DNA of 64,000 nt. Origin: Bacteroidota bacterium (GTDB lineage Bacteria > Bacteroidota > Bacteroidia > B-17B0 > Aurantibacillaceae). The notes beneath the pieces were generated by a model. The model worked only from the letters and a program-made list of their open reading frames with translations, did no database searches and was not told where the DNA came from. A program made the position numbers and the translations under genes. Location: assembly GCA_021156365.1 (NCBI GenBank), contig JAJNDK010000012.1, positions 62,001-126,000 on the forward strand. Direction: 5' to 3'. Of the stretch, positions 34,401 to 42,187 are shown piece after piece (positions within the stretch are counted from its first letter, which is position 1; the number at the start of each line of letters is the position of its first letter).

Positions 34401-34500
34401 CAAAATGATCGACGAGAAGAAAAAGGGTGGGAATGTAGTGAAACCTTCACCTAAAAAACCACGTATCTATCATTGCGAAACGTTGGAAGAAGAAAAGTAG
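31447..34500 (+). CDS. Exported tandem amidohydrolase-family protein
   Basis: 1017 residues with a signal peptide (to about 20, CNAQ). Two amidohydrolase-like units follow. The C-terminal unit (about 575-985) is complete: metal motif DEHSHIA, then CHSY, FTHILEG and INSDDAEM, with the composite beta domain at both ends (ILIKDATIWTNESEG and GSVKTGKVADLVLWSDNP). The N-terminal unit (about 30-425) keeps the beta-sandwich start and its end (KAGSLKKGMMANFFI), but the metal site HxH is replaced by YSDYG, so it is predicted to be inactive. A linker of about 140 residues with a Lys/Glu-rich piece lies between. Likely a periplasmic amide or peptide-like bond hydrolase; the nearest named relatives are imidazolonepropionase-like and dipeptidase-like. 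Substrate unknown. Confidence 0.85.
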   Translation: MRYFTSVFLSLFVSAFCNAQTTFQTNGAPNPNHTCYVFTNCTLHVDYETVIANATLVVKNGLVMDAGEKITAPAGAVSIDLKGKHIYPAFIELYSDYGMPEVKPVQRHRGGGAPQMESDVKGAYGANQAVKPETDAFKMYVNNEKQADELRKIGFGIALTSQKDGIVRGSGTLVTLSNSKENENIITDRAAAFYSFHKGISTQDYPSSLMGSIALIRQTYLDANWYKALPAKKEYNISLEAFNSLQSLPQIFEVNDKLSALRADKIGDEFKVKYIIKGSGNEYQRIDAIFGTFCKYIIPINFPDALDVEDPLDAEMVTTAELKHWELAPSNPKVLAENEVQFALTSSDLKEKKMFLKNLRKAVLYGLTEKNALKALTATPAQLLGIADKAGSLKKGMMANFFISSSGIFEDNATIHETWVKGEPYKYSDLDTIDLRGKYELNFGDKKLKAEIKGEADKPEMHVFTKDTIKTKAGFTFKNNMVSFNFNMDSVSMLRFSGNYNEAKKAIEGQLQQQDGSWKSFVLQRTDDLPADKNETKEKEKDKKKEAPAIGEVFYPFTSFGKPEKRENIIGRYKNRLGAILIKDATIWTNESEGILKEYDVYVVDGKIVRIAENIDAPKTAFAKVIDGKGKHLTAGIIDEHSHIAISEGVNEGTEASSAEVRIGDVVNSEDVNIYRQLAGGVTTAQLLHGSANPIGGQASLIKLRWGLPPEDMKYEKADGFIKFALGENVKQSNWGERNNVRFPQTRMGVEQVYYDYFIRAKEYEKAVKDFESSKDKNRIAPRKDLELDALVEILNKKRFITCHSYVQSEINMLMKVADSMGFKVNTFTHILEGYKVADKMKEHGVAASTFADWWAYKMEVNDAIPYNAAIMTKMGLTTSINSDDAEMGRRLNQEAAKAIKYGGLSEEEALKLCTLNPAKMLHIDDKVGSVKTGKVADLVLWSDNPLSIYAKAEKTIVDGIIYYDIAEETAMREDLKKERSRIIIKMIDEKKKGGNVVKPSPKKPRIYHCETLEEEK

Positions 34501-35153
34501 GATCCGTTTCTTTTTTTGAACAGTGAAAACCGCTTTTGCTCCCGCTACCATTGGGGAAAATTAATCCCGAATTGTTTCCACAAAGTGGGGAAAAAATGGA
34601 ACAATTTTCTATCAATTTGATAAGATATTATCAAAAGAAAGCGCCCCACTCTAAACACGAAAACCGAAACTACTTATTTTCCAATGTTTTCGAAAAAAAA
34701 CCGGGAAGCTTTAATTATTGGTGCACACTTTGCGTACTGTATGGCAACAGCATAATAAATTGAGCGTTCTTTGATATTAGCTGATAAGGGTAGTATACAA
34801 ATTATCGGGAGCCCGACACAGGTTAGTGTTCATATTGATAGCATCTATGTTATTTTTTGTTTGTTTATAGGTAGGGCTCCCGATTTTTTCTTTTAAAAAT
34901 TCTCGAAAAACCACATTACCCCTTTTTCTCTTTTTCCTTTCTTTCTCACATTATGAAACCCGATCGTAAAATACCACAGGCAACTCACACATTAGAGTCG
35001 CATCACATACACCATTTTGCCACCACAGCTAAAATGGATATCCCGTACAGGGAAAAATTCCACATCGTTCTCAGAAGATTCAAAAAATGCAGCAGAGGTT
35101 TTCATTCAAGCCTTGTAATTGATCTGCGTAGTTATATCACACAGGAGTAAGAT
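34501..35153. other. 650-base stretch without a convincing gene
   Basis: The only frames are a 75-codon one from a TTG at 34536 and a 65-codon one from an ATG at 34953; neither shows a signal peptide, domain or promoter, so both are left out. The stretch holds an imperfect inverted repeat near 34570-34610 (ATTGTTTCCA with TGGAACAAT) and the candidate structured RNA at 34804-34889. Confidence 0.5.
34804..34889 (+). ncRNA. Candidate small structured RNA or terminator-like element
   Basis: A perfect 11-base closing stem, ATCGGGAGCCC (34804-34814) with GGGCTCCCGAT (34874-34884), encloses 59 bases and is followed by five T. Inside are possible short hairpins: ACAC/GTGT around 34816-34830 and ATAGCAT/ATGTTAT around 34839-34854. 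A long closing stem around an unpaired-looking interior followed by a U tract resembles 6S-type RNAs; the family is not proven. No exact -7 box is found just upstream. Confidence 0.4.
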
Positions 35154-35732
35154 CTATTTCAGACCGATCCGCACCAGCAAAAAAGTGCTTGTCTCCAGCG
35201 CTTTCACCGGAAGAATATTTTCGATAAGCGAGCGCTCCACGAGAAGAAAATCATTTTCCTGCAGTACGGTTTCCGCCGCTTCGGTTTTTCCACTGAGCAT
35301 AAAAACACCAACAAAATCAAATTCTTGCAGCGAAACGAGCTGAGCCTCGCCTTTGGAGATCTCTTTTTTCTCCAGGATTGCTTTTTCTGTGTCTTTTTCG
35401 GAAAAGATCACATTAAAATCCCTAACCTGGCCTTCGGCTTTAGTTTCCCAGCCTCCGTAAAAATGATCCACATCAAAAGGCTGTAGGGCTGTAGTGTACT
35501 GATCCGTATGGTCAAGATGCAGTTTCCCTTCCAGCACCATCAACAGGCGCTGGTAGCCGGGAAAAGACGTGAAAACAGAGTTCTGGGTGTTGGTAGTGGC
35601 GGTACTTATCCGGAAAATGAACGTCTGCTCCTTAAAATCAGATTCGAAGGGGAAAATAGCTAACTGTGTACTGCTCCCGCCGCTCCAGTCAGTTGTTACC
35701 TGCTTATCAGGCGTGATGTGATATAATTTCAT
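35154..35732 (-). CDS. HutD/Ves-family cupin-like protein
   Basis: 192 residues with HutD hallmarks: DWSGGSSTQLAIFP near 15, FIFRISTATT near 38, FTSFPGYQRLLMVLEGKLHLD near 54 and FDVDHFYGGWETKAEGQVRDFNVIF. HutD proteins are bicupins that often accompany histidine-use genes; Ves of E. coli is cold-linked. No hut genes are in the window, so the role is open. The ATG overlaps the stop of the flavoprotein gene (35732-37216) by one base (TAATG), meaning translational coupling. Confidence 0.8.
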   Translation of the reverse strand: MKLYHITPDKQVTTDWSGGSSTQLAIFPFESDFKEQTFIFRISTATTNTQNSVFTSFPGYQRLLMVLEGKLHLDHTDQYTTALQPFDVDHFYGGWETKAEGQVRDFNVIFSEKDTEKAILEKKEISKGEAQLVSLQEFDFVGVFMLSGKTEAAETVLQENDFLLVERSLIENILPVKALETSTFLLVRIGLK

Positions 35733-37216
35733 TATTCCTGGGCCAATTTTTCAATTGGTGTGCAAATTCCGTTCTCGCAGAGATAACACTTCAGTTTGTC
35801 TTTGAAAATAGCCGATTTGTATATGGATTTGCCCAACAGCATACGTAAACATTCCTGCACTCCTTCGATAATACTCGGATGCGGATGCATCATATCAGCC
35901 AGATCGCGGATGCCCTGGTTGGTGTAGATGAGGTAAGCCACGGCCTGGATGGCGCTGCTGGCATGTTCTCCAACTGCACGCATACCTAAAATGCGCATAC
36001 CATTATCATTGGTTACGATGATCTTGAAGAATCCTTTTGTCTTGCGCATCGCAATGGCCCTTGCGTTGGTGCTGTAATCCAGCTTCACTACTTTGTGCGG
36101 AATGTTCTGTTTTTTCAATTCCTGCTCGCTCATGCCCACACTTGCTACTTCCGGGCTGAGGAACATGATGGTGGAAATATTCTTGTAGGAAAGCGGTTTC
36201 ACGGCCGGCCCGAACATTCTCACGATCGCGTGACGGGCTTCCCGTTCGCCTACATTAACGAGGGCCATTTCTGTGGTCACATCACCTGCCACATAAATAT
36301 TGCTGATATTGGTTTGCGTGTCATCATCCCAGATGGAGCCCCTTTCGTTCAATTTCAGTCCGATCTTATCGAGTGCAAGCTCTTCAATATTGGGTATACG
36401 TCCTACAGACACCAGTGCTTTATCGACAGTAATCACTTCCGTTTTACCATTGGTATATTCCAGCTCATACTCCACCTTTCCGTTAATGATCTCCATACGT
36501 TTTAAGGAGGCTCCGTGATGGATGGTTGCCCCTTGTCGTTCGAGGTTCTCGCTTACCACCTGAGCTACATCATCGTCCTCGAATGGAAGGATGCGGTCCG
36601 CTTTATCGATCAGGTATACTTTCGTCCTGCCAAAATTGGCAAAAATGGTAGCAAATTCACAACCGATGACCCCTGCTCCTAACACTACAAAACTTTTTGG
36701 GATCTCCGTGAGATTGTTGAGCCCGTTGCTGGTCATGATGATCTGCTCATCGATAGGAATGTGCGAAAGATAACGCGGGCGGCTTCCTGTAGCGATCAGG
36801 ATCTTGTCGCCGTATACCTGTTTCAGCTCTTTGCCTTCTTTTTTAATTTGAATGGTATGGTTATCGATAAAGCTGGCTTCGCCTTTTTCATAGAAGAATG
36901 TTTGTTCCCCCTCTTGTTTTTCCAGGAGCTGCAGATGGACTGTCATTTGCGTTTTACGCTCGAATACCGCTTCTTTTACGGTTTTATCGATGTCTGCGAA
37001 ATCGACCTCGTAATCAGGCAGCATTTCACGGATGGAGGAGATCTTTTGAGAGAATTCCCACAGTGTTTTGGAAGTTAGTACGCCGTTGTACACTCCGGCC
37101 CCGCCAATACGGTTCTTTTCGATCAGGAGCACTTTTTTCTTAAAATCCAGTGCGCGCATAGCTCCGGCATAACCACTTGGGCCACCGCCAATTACAATAA
37201 GGTCGTATTTTTCCAT
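35732..37216 (-). CDS. Lipoamide-dehydrogenase-like FAD/NAD(P) oxidoreductase without the active-site disulfide
   Basis: 494 residues. FAD-binding GGGPSGYAGA (10-19), NAD(P)-binding VLGAGVIGCEFA near 190, a YVAGDV FAD motif near 310 and the C-terminal HPHPSIIEGVQE base motif identify the class I pyridine nucleotide-disulfide fold. The redox pair normally in GGtCLnvGCIPSK is missing: the sequence is GGAGVYNGVLTSK, with Gly41 and Val46 at the Cys positions. The tail instead carries Cys477, Cys480 and Cys485 in CYLCENGIC. It may act like a soluble transhydrogenase, or use the tail thiols. It is coupled to the HutD-like gene. It is not a normal E3 for the 2-oxoglutarate dehydrogenase at 52.8 kb. 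Confidence 0.82.
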   Translation of the reverse strand: MEKYDLIVIGGGPSGYAGAMRALDFKKKVLLIEKNRIGGAGVYNGVLTSKTLWEFSQKISSIREMLPDYEVDFADIDKTVKEAVFERKTQMTVHLQLLEKQEGEQTFFYEKGEASFIDNHTIQIKKEGKELKQVYGDKILIATGSRPRYLSHIPIDEQIIMTSNGLNNLTEIPKSFVVLGAGVIGCEFATIFANFGRTKVYLIDKADRILPFEDDDVAQVVSENLERQGATIHHGASLKRMEIINGKVEYELEYTNGKTEVITVDKALVSVGRIPNIEELALDKIGLKLNERGSIWDDDTQTNISNIYVAGDVTTEMALVNVGEREARHAIVRMFGPAVKPLSYKNISTIMFLSPEVASVGMSEQELKKQNIPHKVVKLDYSTNARAIAMRKTKGFFKIIVTNDNGMRILGMRAVGEHASSAIQAVAYLIYTNQGIRDLADMMHPHPSIIEGVQECLRMLLGKSIYKSAIFKDKLKCYLCENGICTPIEKLAQE

Positions 37217-37343
37217 AAACGTGTTTCTACCGGTAAAAGTAGTAATATTTTCCTTGAGACGAAGTCCTCATAAATATCGGTAAATCAATTCGTAGGGTGT
37301 GGCTGGTAACAATATTTTTCCGAAATTAGCGTTTTATATTTCG

Positions 37344-38189
37344 ATGAGAAAACACCTCTTTATATTTTTCTTTTGCCTGAACGGTCTCTTTGTTTTCGGA
37401 CAGGGAAACAATCACAAGGATTTTTATTCGCATGATATCGGAATTTTTCTTGGGGGAAGCTATTATATCGGCGATCTCAATCCGCGCGGACATTTTGCAT
37501 TGTCGCAGCCGGCTTTTGGCGCCTTTTATCGTTTCAATTACAATTACCGTTTTTCTTTCAGAGGCGGCTTCAATTACGGGCAGGTGATGGCCGACGATTC
37601 ACAATCGGACAATGTCGATCAGCTGGAGCGGAACTTTAATTTTAAATCAAAGATCTACGAAGGATACGTGATCAGCGAGTTTAACTTCATTGAATACAAA
37701 ATAGGGCATAATAAATATTTTTTCACGCCCTATGTTTACCTGGGTATCGCCGGATTTTATTACAATCCACAGGGAAGTATTGATAATAACTGGGTAAATC
37801 TCCGCAAGCTGAGCACCGAAGGACAAAAAACGTCTCAAAACCCGGGACAAAAGCAGTATAGCCTGTTCCAGCCTTCTATCCCATTCGGTTTAGGGATCAA
37901 ATTGAACGTAGCAAAAAGTTTCGGTCTGGGATTTGAATGGGGCCCACGCAAAGCATTCACCGATTACATTGATGATGTAAGCAACAAATATGTGGACCCT
38001 ATGATACTGGCTGCAGAAAAGGGTACCATGGCCGGACTGATGAGCAACCGGAGCCCGGATGCCGTGGATTACGTTAATAATACCGGTAAGCTGCGCGGAA
38101 ACCCGAATACCAAAGACTGGTATTTCTTTTACGGATTGACTTTAAGTGTTAAACTGAAACAAAAGCCGAAAGAGTGCAGAAGACATTGA
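37344..38189 (+). CDS. Outer membrane beta-barrel protein, PorG/DUF6089-like
   Basis: 281 residues from the ATG at 37344; the signal peptide ends VFGQ near 19. The mature protein begins DIGIFLGGSYYIGDLNP, the typical start of this barrel family, and has alternating aromatic strands with Gly-rich turns, ending in YGLTLSVKLKQKPKECRRH. PorG in Porphyromonas gingivalis is a T9SS outer membrane part; the DUF6089 family includes it and relatives of unknown role, so a T9SS role is likely but not certain. The window has two T9SS cargo proteins. The upstream TTG/ATG extension lacks a signal sequence and is rejected. It converges on the SprT-like gene with two bases between stops. Confidence 0.75.
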   Translation: MRKHLFIFFFCLNGLFVFGQGNNHKDFYSHDIGIFLGGSYYIGDLNPRGHFALSQPAFGAFYRFNYNYRFSFRGGFNYGQVMADDSQSDNVDQLERNFNFKSKIYEGYVISEFNFIEYKIGHNKYFFTPYVYLGIAGFYYNPQGSIDNNWVNLRKLSTEGQKTSQNPGQKQYSLFQPSIPFGLGIKLNVAKSFGLGFEWGPRKAFTDYIDDVSNKYVDPMILAAEKGTMAGLMSNRSPDAVDYVNNTGKLRGNPNTKDWYFFYGLTLSVKLKQKPKECRRH

Positions 38190-38191
38190 TC

Positions 38192-38824
38192 TTAGCCTGC
38201 TAATTTCTCATCAAAGATCTCCACTTCGGCCAGCGGATTGAATAAATAGATCCTTCCCGATTTTAATTCCCTGCACTGATGACGTGTGCGGATGCGCTCG
38301 CCTTTTTCGAATAGTCTTCCTTCATACACAAAAACGGTTTTCAGCGGAAGCTTCTCTACATAGATCCCCGCGGCCGGGTTCTCGTCATACAGGCGCAGCG
38401 CCCTGTACAGATTTTTGTCGGTACAGCTGGAAGCAGCAGGATTGTTGAGGTATTTGCGCAGTGCATACAGGAGCTCCACCGGAAAAATATCGGTATCCAG
38501 GAATGGCTGCATCATCACTTTGAACTCGTGTTTCCATTCGGCACCATGCGGCAACACCGAATGTTTGTATTTGTTGTGCGTGGTGAGGTGCGCGATCTCG
38601 TGGACAAGCGTTACAAGAAAAGCGTATTTGTTCAGGTTGTAATTGATCGTGATCTGGTGATTGCTGCCGTTGAAAGGAGCGCGCCAGTCACCCAGCTTCG
38701 TGCTGCGTTCTTTTTTGATCTTGAGCTTAAAATCCAGCTCTACGATCCATTTCACAATAACAGGAACGGCCTTTTCGGGAAGATACTTATTGAGAATATG
38801 TCCGTTGCGGTTTTCCTGATCCAT
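38192..38824 (-). CDS. SprT-like zinc metalloprotease-domain protein
   Basis: 210 residues. The SprT-like motif HEIAH is at 75-79 with a third candidate ligand His93 in LPHGAEWK. SprT/Spartan-type domains act on DNA-protein crosslinks in eukaryotes; the bacterial roles are little known. The second half (about 115-205) carries several Cys and basic residues (SSCTDKNL, RTRHQCRELKSG), possibly a zinc ribbon-like part. No signal peptide, so cytoplasmic. A -7 box lies only four bases before the ATG. Confidence 0.85.
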   Translation of the reverse strand: MDQENRNGHILNKYLPEKAVPVIVKWIVELDFKLKIKKERSTKLGDWRAPFNGSNHQITINYNLNKYAFLVTLVHEIAHLTTHNKYKHSVLPHGAEWKHEFKVMMQPFLDTDIFPVELLYALRKYLNNPAASSCTDKNLYRALRLYDENPAAGIYVEKLPLKTVFVYEGRLFEKGERIRTRHQCRELKSGRIYLFNPLAEVEIFDEKLAG

Positions 38825-38828
38825 GATG

Positions 38829-38836
38829 CAAATTTA
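38829..38836 (-). promoter_or_regulatory. -7 box almost adjoining the SprT-like start
   Basis: On the minus strand this reads TAAATTTG, an exact TAnnTTTG match ending 4 bases before the ATG at 38824. If functional, the mRNA would be leaderless. No later in-frame start precedes the metalloprotease motif convincingly. Confidence 0.4.
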
Positions 38837-38904
38837 CCTTTTTGGAATACTTAAAAAGAGCAGGGCGGTAAAAGTTTTTTAACCGGAGCTGTTGAAAATT
38901 CGGG

Positions 38905-39516
38905 CTACTCCTGTTCAAATTCCATTTCCAGCTGTGTAGGCAGCAGGGTGAAACTCATCCGGTGGAGTGGGGTAGGCCCGTGCGAAGTAATACCTTCGCG
39001 GTGTGCAAGGGTGGGATAGCCTTTGTTCTCGTTCCACCTGTAATGCGGGTATTGGATATGAAGCTCCTGCATGATATCATCGCGGTATGTTTTGGCCAAT
39101 ATGGAAGCGGCTGCGATACTCAGAAATTTTCCATCGCCTTTGATGATACATTGGTACGGAATGGTTTTGTAGGGCTTGAAACGGTTACCGTCGATGAGTA
39201 GTAATTCAGGTGCTTGTTTCAGCTGGTCTACTGCGAGGTGCATGGCCAGGAAGGAAGCATTCAGAATATTGATCTCGTCGATCTTATTGTTGTCTACAAC
39301 GGCATAGGCCCATTCAATGGCTTTGTGCTGGATCTCTTCACGGAGCTCATAACGTTGTTTCTCGTTCAGTTTTTTGGAGTCGTTGAGGTATTTGTTCTTA
39401 TAGTTTTTCGGCAGAATGACAGATGCCGCTACCACAGGACCGGCCAGGCAGCCTCTTCCGGCCTCATCACAGCCGGCTTCTATCAGCGTTTTATCGTAGA
39501 AGGATTTAAGAGGCAT
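38905..39516 (-). CDS. rnhB: Ribonuclease HII
   Basis: 203 residues, usual length. The active-site start AGCDEAGRGCLAGPVVAASVILP (Asp17, Glu18) is present, as is LLIDGNRFKP with the third acidic residue and AASILAKTYRD with the fourth. RNase HII cuts the RNA strand of RNA-DNA hybrids and removes single ribonucleotides from DNA. Its gene starts 10 bases after the peroxiredoxin gene and is probably in one operon with it. Confidence 0.96.
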   Translation of the reverse strand: MPLKSFYDKTLIEAGCDEAGRGCLAGPVVAASVILPKNYKNKYLNDSKKLNEKQRYELREEIQHKAIEWAYAVVDNNKIDEINILNASFLAMHLAVDQLKQAPELLLIDGNRFKPYKTIPYQCIIKGDGKFLSIAAASILAKTYRDDIMQELHIQYPHYRWNENKGYPTLAHREGITSHGPTPLHRMSFTLLPTQLEMEFEQE

Positions 39517-39526
39517 TGTTTTTCTG

Positions 39527-39991
39527 TTATTGAAGATTTTTCAAAGTATTTTGTATCGCTTCAAAATTCGGTACTTCGCTTGCATTCTCCAGGATTTCGG
39601 CATAACGAATGATCCCATCTTTATCAATAACAAAGGCCGAACGCTTGCTTACTCCATCCATATCCAGTATAAAATGCTCATACAAACTATTGTAAGCTTT
39701 GGAAACTGTTTTGTTGAAATCCGACAGCAGGCTGAAATTGATCTTCTGTTCTTCTTTGAATTTGCCTAATGAAAACAGCGAATCGACCGAGATACCAAGT
39801 ATCTCCGCATTCATGGAATTGTAGAAAGTGAGGTTGTCACGCATAGAGCACAACTCTGCCGTGCAGGTAGAAGTGAATGCAAGCGGGAAGAAAAGTAAAA
39901 CAACATTTTTTCCTTTCAATTCGGAAAGGGTGATCTTTTTCTTTTCAGTGTTGTATAAAGAGAAGTCCGGGGCTGCCTGGTTGATCTGCAT
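39527..39991 (-). CDS. Peroxiredoxin, PrxQ/BCP type
   Basis: 154 residues. The peroxidatic Cys43 lies in PLAFTSTCTAELC and Cys48 follows in the C-x4-C spacing of PrxQ (BCP) enzymes, where it acts as the resolving Cys. The AhpC/TSA core LKGKNVVLLFFPLAF and the late RSAFVIDKDGIIRYAE strand are typical. It reduces hydrogen and organic peroxides with electrons from thioredoxin in the cytoplasm. No signal peptide. It precedes rnhB by ten bases. Confidence 0.93.
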   Translation of the reverse strand: MQINQAAPDFSLYNTEKKKITLSELKGKNVVLLFFPLAFTSTCTAELCSMRDNLTFYNSMNAEILGISVDSLFSLGKFKEEQKINFSLLSDFNKTVSKAYNSLYEHFILDMDGVSKRSAFVIDKDGIIRYAEILENASEVPNFEAIQNTLKNLQ

Positions 39992-40069
39992 AAATTTTTT
40001 TGCTAAAAATACAGAAGAATCAGCGCTTGCGGAAGCGTTGTTCGTTTTATCTGAAAAATTGTGGAAATC

Positions 40070-40348
40070 TTAAGCTGCGGAATATTCTTCTTTCAGGAAT
40101 TCTTTCCAATCACCGAGATTGGCAATTACCTGTAGCTGACGGTAGGCATTGTGGAAATCATCTTCGCTTTCCTGTGAATTCAGGATATTGATGCGGTAGG
40201 TGTCATAATTAGACAAAGCTTTTTTCTCTTCGGCGTTTAATTTATTCCCACCAAATTCCCTATCGCGTAAATCATTGATGCTGATCTCACCGCCAATATC
40301 TTTCTTCGTAAAAAATCGCTGAATTATTTGATTGCTTAGTCCCTTCAT
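40070..40348 (-). CDS. Conserved-looking small cytoplasmic protein, 92 aa, unknown
   Basis: 92 residues, mostly helical and charged (EEKKALSNYDTYRINILNSQESEDDFHNAYRQLQ), with no signal peptide, membrane span or Cys. I recognise no family. An exact -7 box at 40363-40370 sits 14 bases upstream, which supports it as a real gene with its own promoter. It lies 78 bases from the peroxiredoxin gene on the same strand. Confidence 0.65.
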   Translation of the reverse strand: MKGLSNQIIQRFFTKKDIGGEISINDLRDREFGGNKLNAEEKKALSNYDTYRINILNSQESEDDFHNAYRQLQVIANLGDWKEFLKEEYSAA

Positions 40349-40362
40349 AAAAATCCTTGCTA

Positions 40363-40370
40363 CAAAGATA
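40363..40370 (-). promoter_or_regulatory. -7 box for the 92-aa protein gene
   Basis: On the minus strand this reads TATCTTTG, an exact TAnnTTTG match ending 14 bases before the ATG at 40348. Confidence 0.5.
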
Positions 40371-40376
40371 CTTTTT

Positions 40377-40407
40377 AAAAAGTAAACAGGACTTTAAATT
40401 CCTGTTT
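40377..40407 (-). terminator. Minus-strand intrinsic terminator after lptB
   Basis: Arms AAACAGGA (40384-40391) and TCCTGTTT (40400-40407) give a perfect 8-base stem with an 8-base loop. On the minus strand the stem is followed by ACTTTTT. It lies 117 bases after the lptB stop; the 175-base gap contains no gene. A 16-base palindrome at 40369-40384 overlaps its left edge. Confidence 0.6.
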
Positions 40408-40523
40408 GATTTTAAACAAAATATTGTTAAGAACAATTTTCTGCAGTTTATGAAACCTTTTTGAAAAGCCCGTTAAATCTAAGAACTAAACCGGTATAAG
40501 TGTCAGGATGAGCGCTTCCCTGT

Positions 40524-41249
40524 TTATTTACGGAGCTCAAAATTCTGTCCGAGGTACACTCGTCTCACCTGTTCATCATTCGCCAGATCTTCAGCACTTC
40601 CGGCTTTTATCACACTTCCAGAAAAAAGAAGGTAAGCACGGTCGGTGATGCTCAGCGTTTCGTGCACATTATGGTCGGTGATGAGGATACCGATATTTTT
40701 TTCTTTTAATTTCCGGATCACCGATTGGATATCCTCGACCGCAATTGGATCAACACCGGCAAAAGGCTCATCCAGCAGGATAAATTTAGGGTTGGTAGCA
40801 AGGCATCTGGCGATCTCTGTTCTCCGGCGCTCGCCTCCTGAGAGCTGATCCCCGAGATTTTTGCGCACATGATCGAGATTGAACTCTGCGATCAGGGATT
40901 CCAGCTTGTCTTTCTGCTCTTCTTTGTTGAGTGAGGTCATTTCCAGTACCGCTTTCAGGTTATCCTCAATGCTTAATTTCCTGAAAACCGATGCTTCCTG
41001 TGGCAGGTAGCCGATCCCTAACTGCGCCCGTTTGTACATAGGAAAGGGGGTGATCTCCATATCGTCCAGGAAAACCTTGCCCGAATTGGGTTTCACCATG
41101 CCTACGATCATGTAGAAAGATGTGGTTTTGCCGGCTCCGTTTGGCCCCAGTAAACCCACTATTTCTCCCTGTTTCACTTCCACGGACACATCTTTGGCAA
41201 CGGTCCTGCTTTTGTATTTTTTTACTAGGTTTTCTGAACGTAGGATCAT
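40524..41249 (-). CDS. lptB: LPS export ABC transporter ATP-binding protein LptB
   Basis: 241 residues. Walker [10 protein letters not shown] near 35, the [13 protein letters not shown] signature near 138 and Walker [14 protein letters not shown] near 158 are intact, and the sequence [14 protein letters not shown] is typical of LptB. It energises extraction of lipopolysaccharide from the inner membrane with LptF/G; an LptF/G-type permease lies at 43921-45390. The gene begins 11 bases after the cyclophilin gene and is probably co-transcribed with it. Confidence 0.96.
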   Translation of the reverse strand: MILRSENLVKKYKSRTVAKDVSVEVKQGEIVGLLGPNGAGKTTSFYMIVGMVKPNSGKVFLDDMEITPFPMYKRAQLGIGYLPQEASVFRKLSIEDNLKAVLEMTSLNKEEQKDKLESLIAEFNLDHVRKNLGDQLSGGERRRTEIARCLATNPKFILLDEPFAGVDPIAVEDIQSVIRKLKEKNIGILITDHNVHETLSITDRAYLLFSGSVIKAGSAEDLANDEQVRRVYLGQNFELRK

Positions 41250-41260
41250 AGCTGTTTTCT

Positions 41261-42187
41261 TTAGTGTTTTTTCAGGATGCTTACCGACATACGGATATCC
41301 TGCATAGGCCGGTCATTCGAATCGGTCTGGCTTGTTGCAATTTTATCGATCACCGGCAGGCCCCATACGATCTCCCCATACACGGTGTAAGAGCCATCGA
41401 GGTGCGGTGTTCCACCCAGGGTTTTGTAGGTTTCACGCTGCCTTTCGGAAAAAACATAATGAGCTGTTTTTTCATAATACGGCGAAATGAGCGCATCGAT
41501 CTTTTTTTGTGTCAAAGCAAGACTATCCTTTTTCCCTTCATTCTTAAAACGATTTTCTTCTTCTTTCAGGTAGCGGTTCTTGTCCACTTCCAGCAGGTCA
41601 TTTTTCAATTTTGTACGTATGTCCCTGTTCACTCTGTACTCCACCGTTTTCATGCTTTCGTCCGTAAATTTTTTCCCCTGGACAATATAGAACTGGCAGG
41701 CAGAGGAAGCTTTCATCGGATTGATATCATCACCTTCCCGTGCAGCGCAGAGCATGCCTTTTTTATGGAAGAGCGTGTTGTTGAATTCGGCAGGGACCGT
41801 GTAGCCAATATCACCATCACCCAGCTTTTGTCCTGTCTTTGCTTTTTTTGAATCGGGATCTCCTCCCTGAATCATAAAATCGCTGATCACCCGGTGAAAA
41901 AGAAGGCTGTCATAGAATTTGTGTTCGACCAGCCTGATGAAATTATCCCTGTGTGCAGGTGTTTCGTTGAAAAGCCGCGCTACCATTTCTCCCATTGGAG
42001 TCTTGATCAGGATCAGGTTTTCATCCGGATATTTCTTCACAAGAGCGGTTATATCTGATTTTGTGAGTTCTATGTTATTTAAAACCGTGGAGGGCTTATT
42101 AGTCGTGGTTTTTTGGCGATGTTTGCAGGCAAAAAAAACAAGGCTCAGCAACAAAAAAAGAAGTTGAAAACTGTTTTTTTTTGACAT
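41261..42187 (-). CDS. Cyclophilin-type peptidyl-prolyl isomerase lipoprotein with a large insertion
   Basis: 308 residues. Lipobox FFAC with Cys21 marks a lipoprotein. The cyclophilin core shows [17 protein letters not shown] (near 95-111), [24 protein letters not shown] (near 163-172) and, after a charged insertion of about 80 residues, [22 protein letters not shown]. The insertion (about 175-255) is Lys/Glu/Asp-rich and probably helical; in ordinary cyclophilins these two segments are nearly adjacent. It likely helps fold envelope proteins. It heads the unit with lptB and diverges from the lipoprotein gene at 42256. Confidence 0.9.
   Translation of the reverse strand: MSKKNSFQLLFLLLSLVFFACKHRQKTTTNKPSTVLNNIELTKSDITALVKKYPDENLILIKTPMGEMVARLFNETPAHRDNFIRLVEHKFYDSLLFHRVISDFMIQGGDPDSKKAKTGQKLGDGDIGYTVPAEFNNTLFHKKGMLCAAREGDDINPMKASSACQFYIVQGKKFTDESMKTVEYRVNRDIRTKLKNDLLEVDKNRYLKEEENRFKNEGKKDSLALTQKKIDALISPYYEKTAHYVFSERQRETYKTLGGTPHLDGSYTVYGEIVWGLPVIDKIATSQTDSNDRPMQDIRMSVSILKKH

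Noticed and set aside
34953-35150. 65-codon frame in the gap before the HutD-like gene
   Set aside because: His/Lys/Arg-rich with no signal peptide, promoter box or recognisable domain; it may be chance. Conservation in relatives would be needed to call it.
35732-37216. Call as the E3 (lpd) of 2-oxoglutarate dehydrogenase
   Set aside because: Both catalytic Cys are replaced, so it cannot do the lipoamide-disulfide reaction in the usual way; it is also 16 kb from sucAB.
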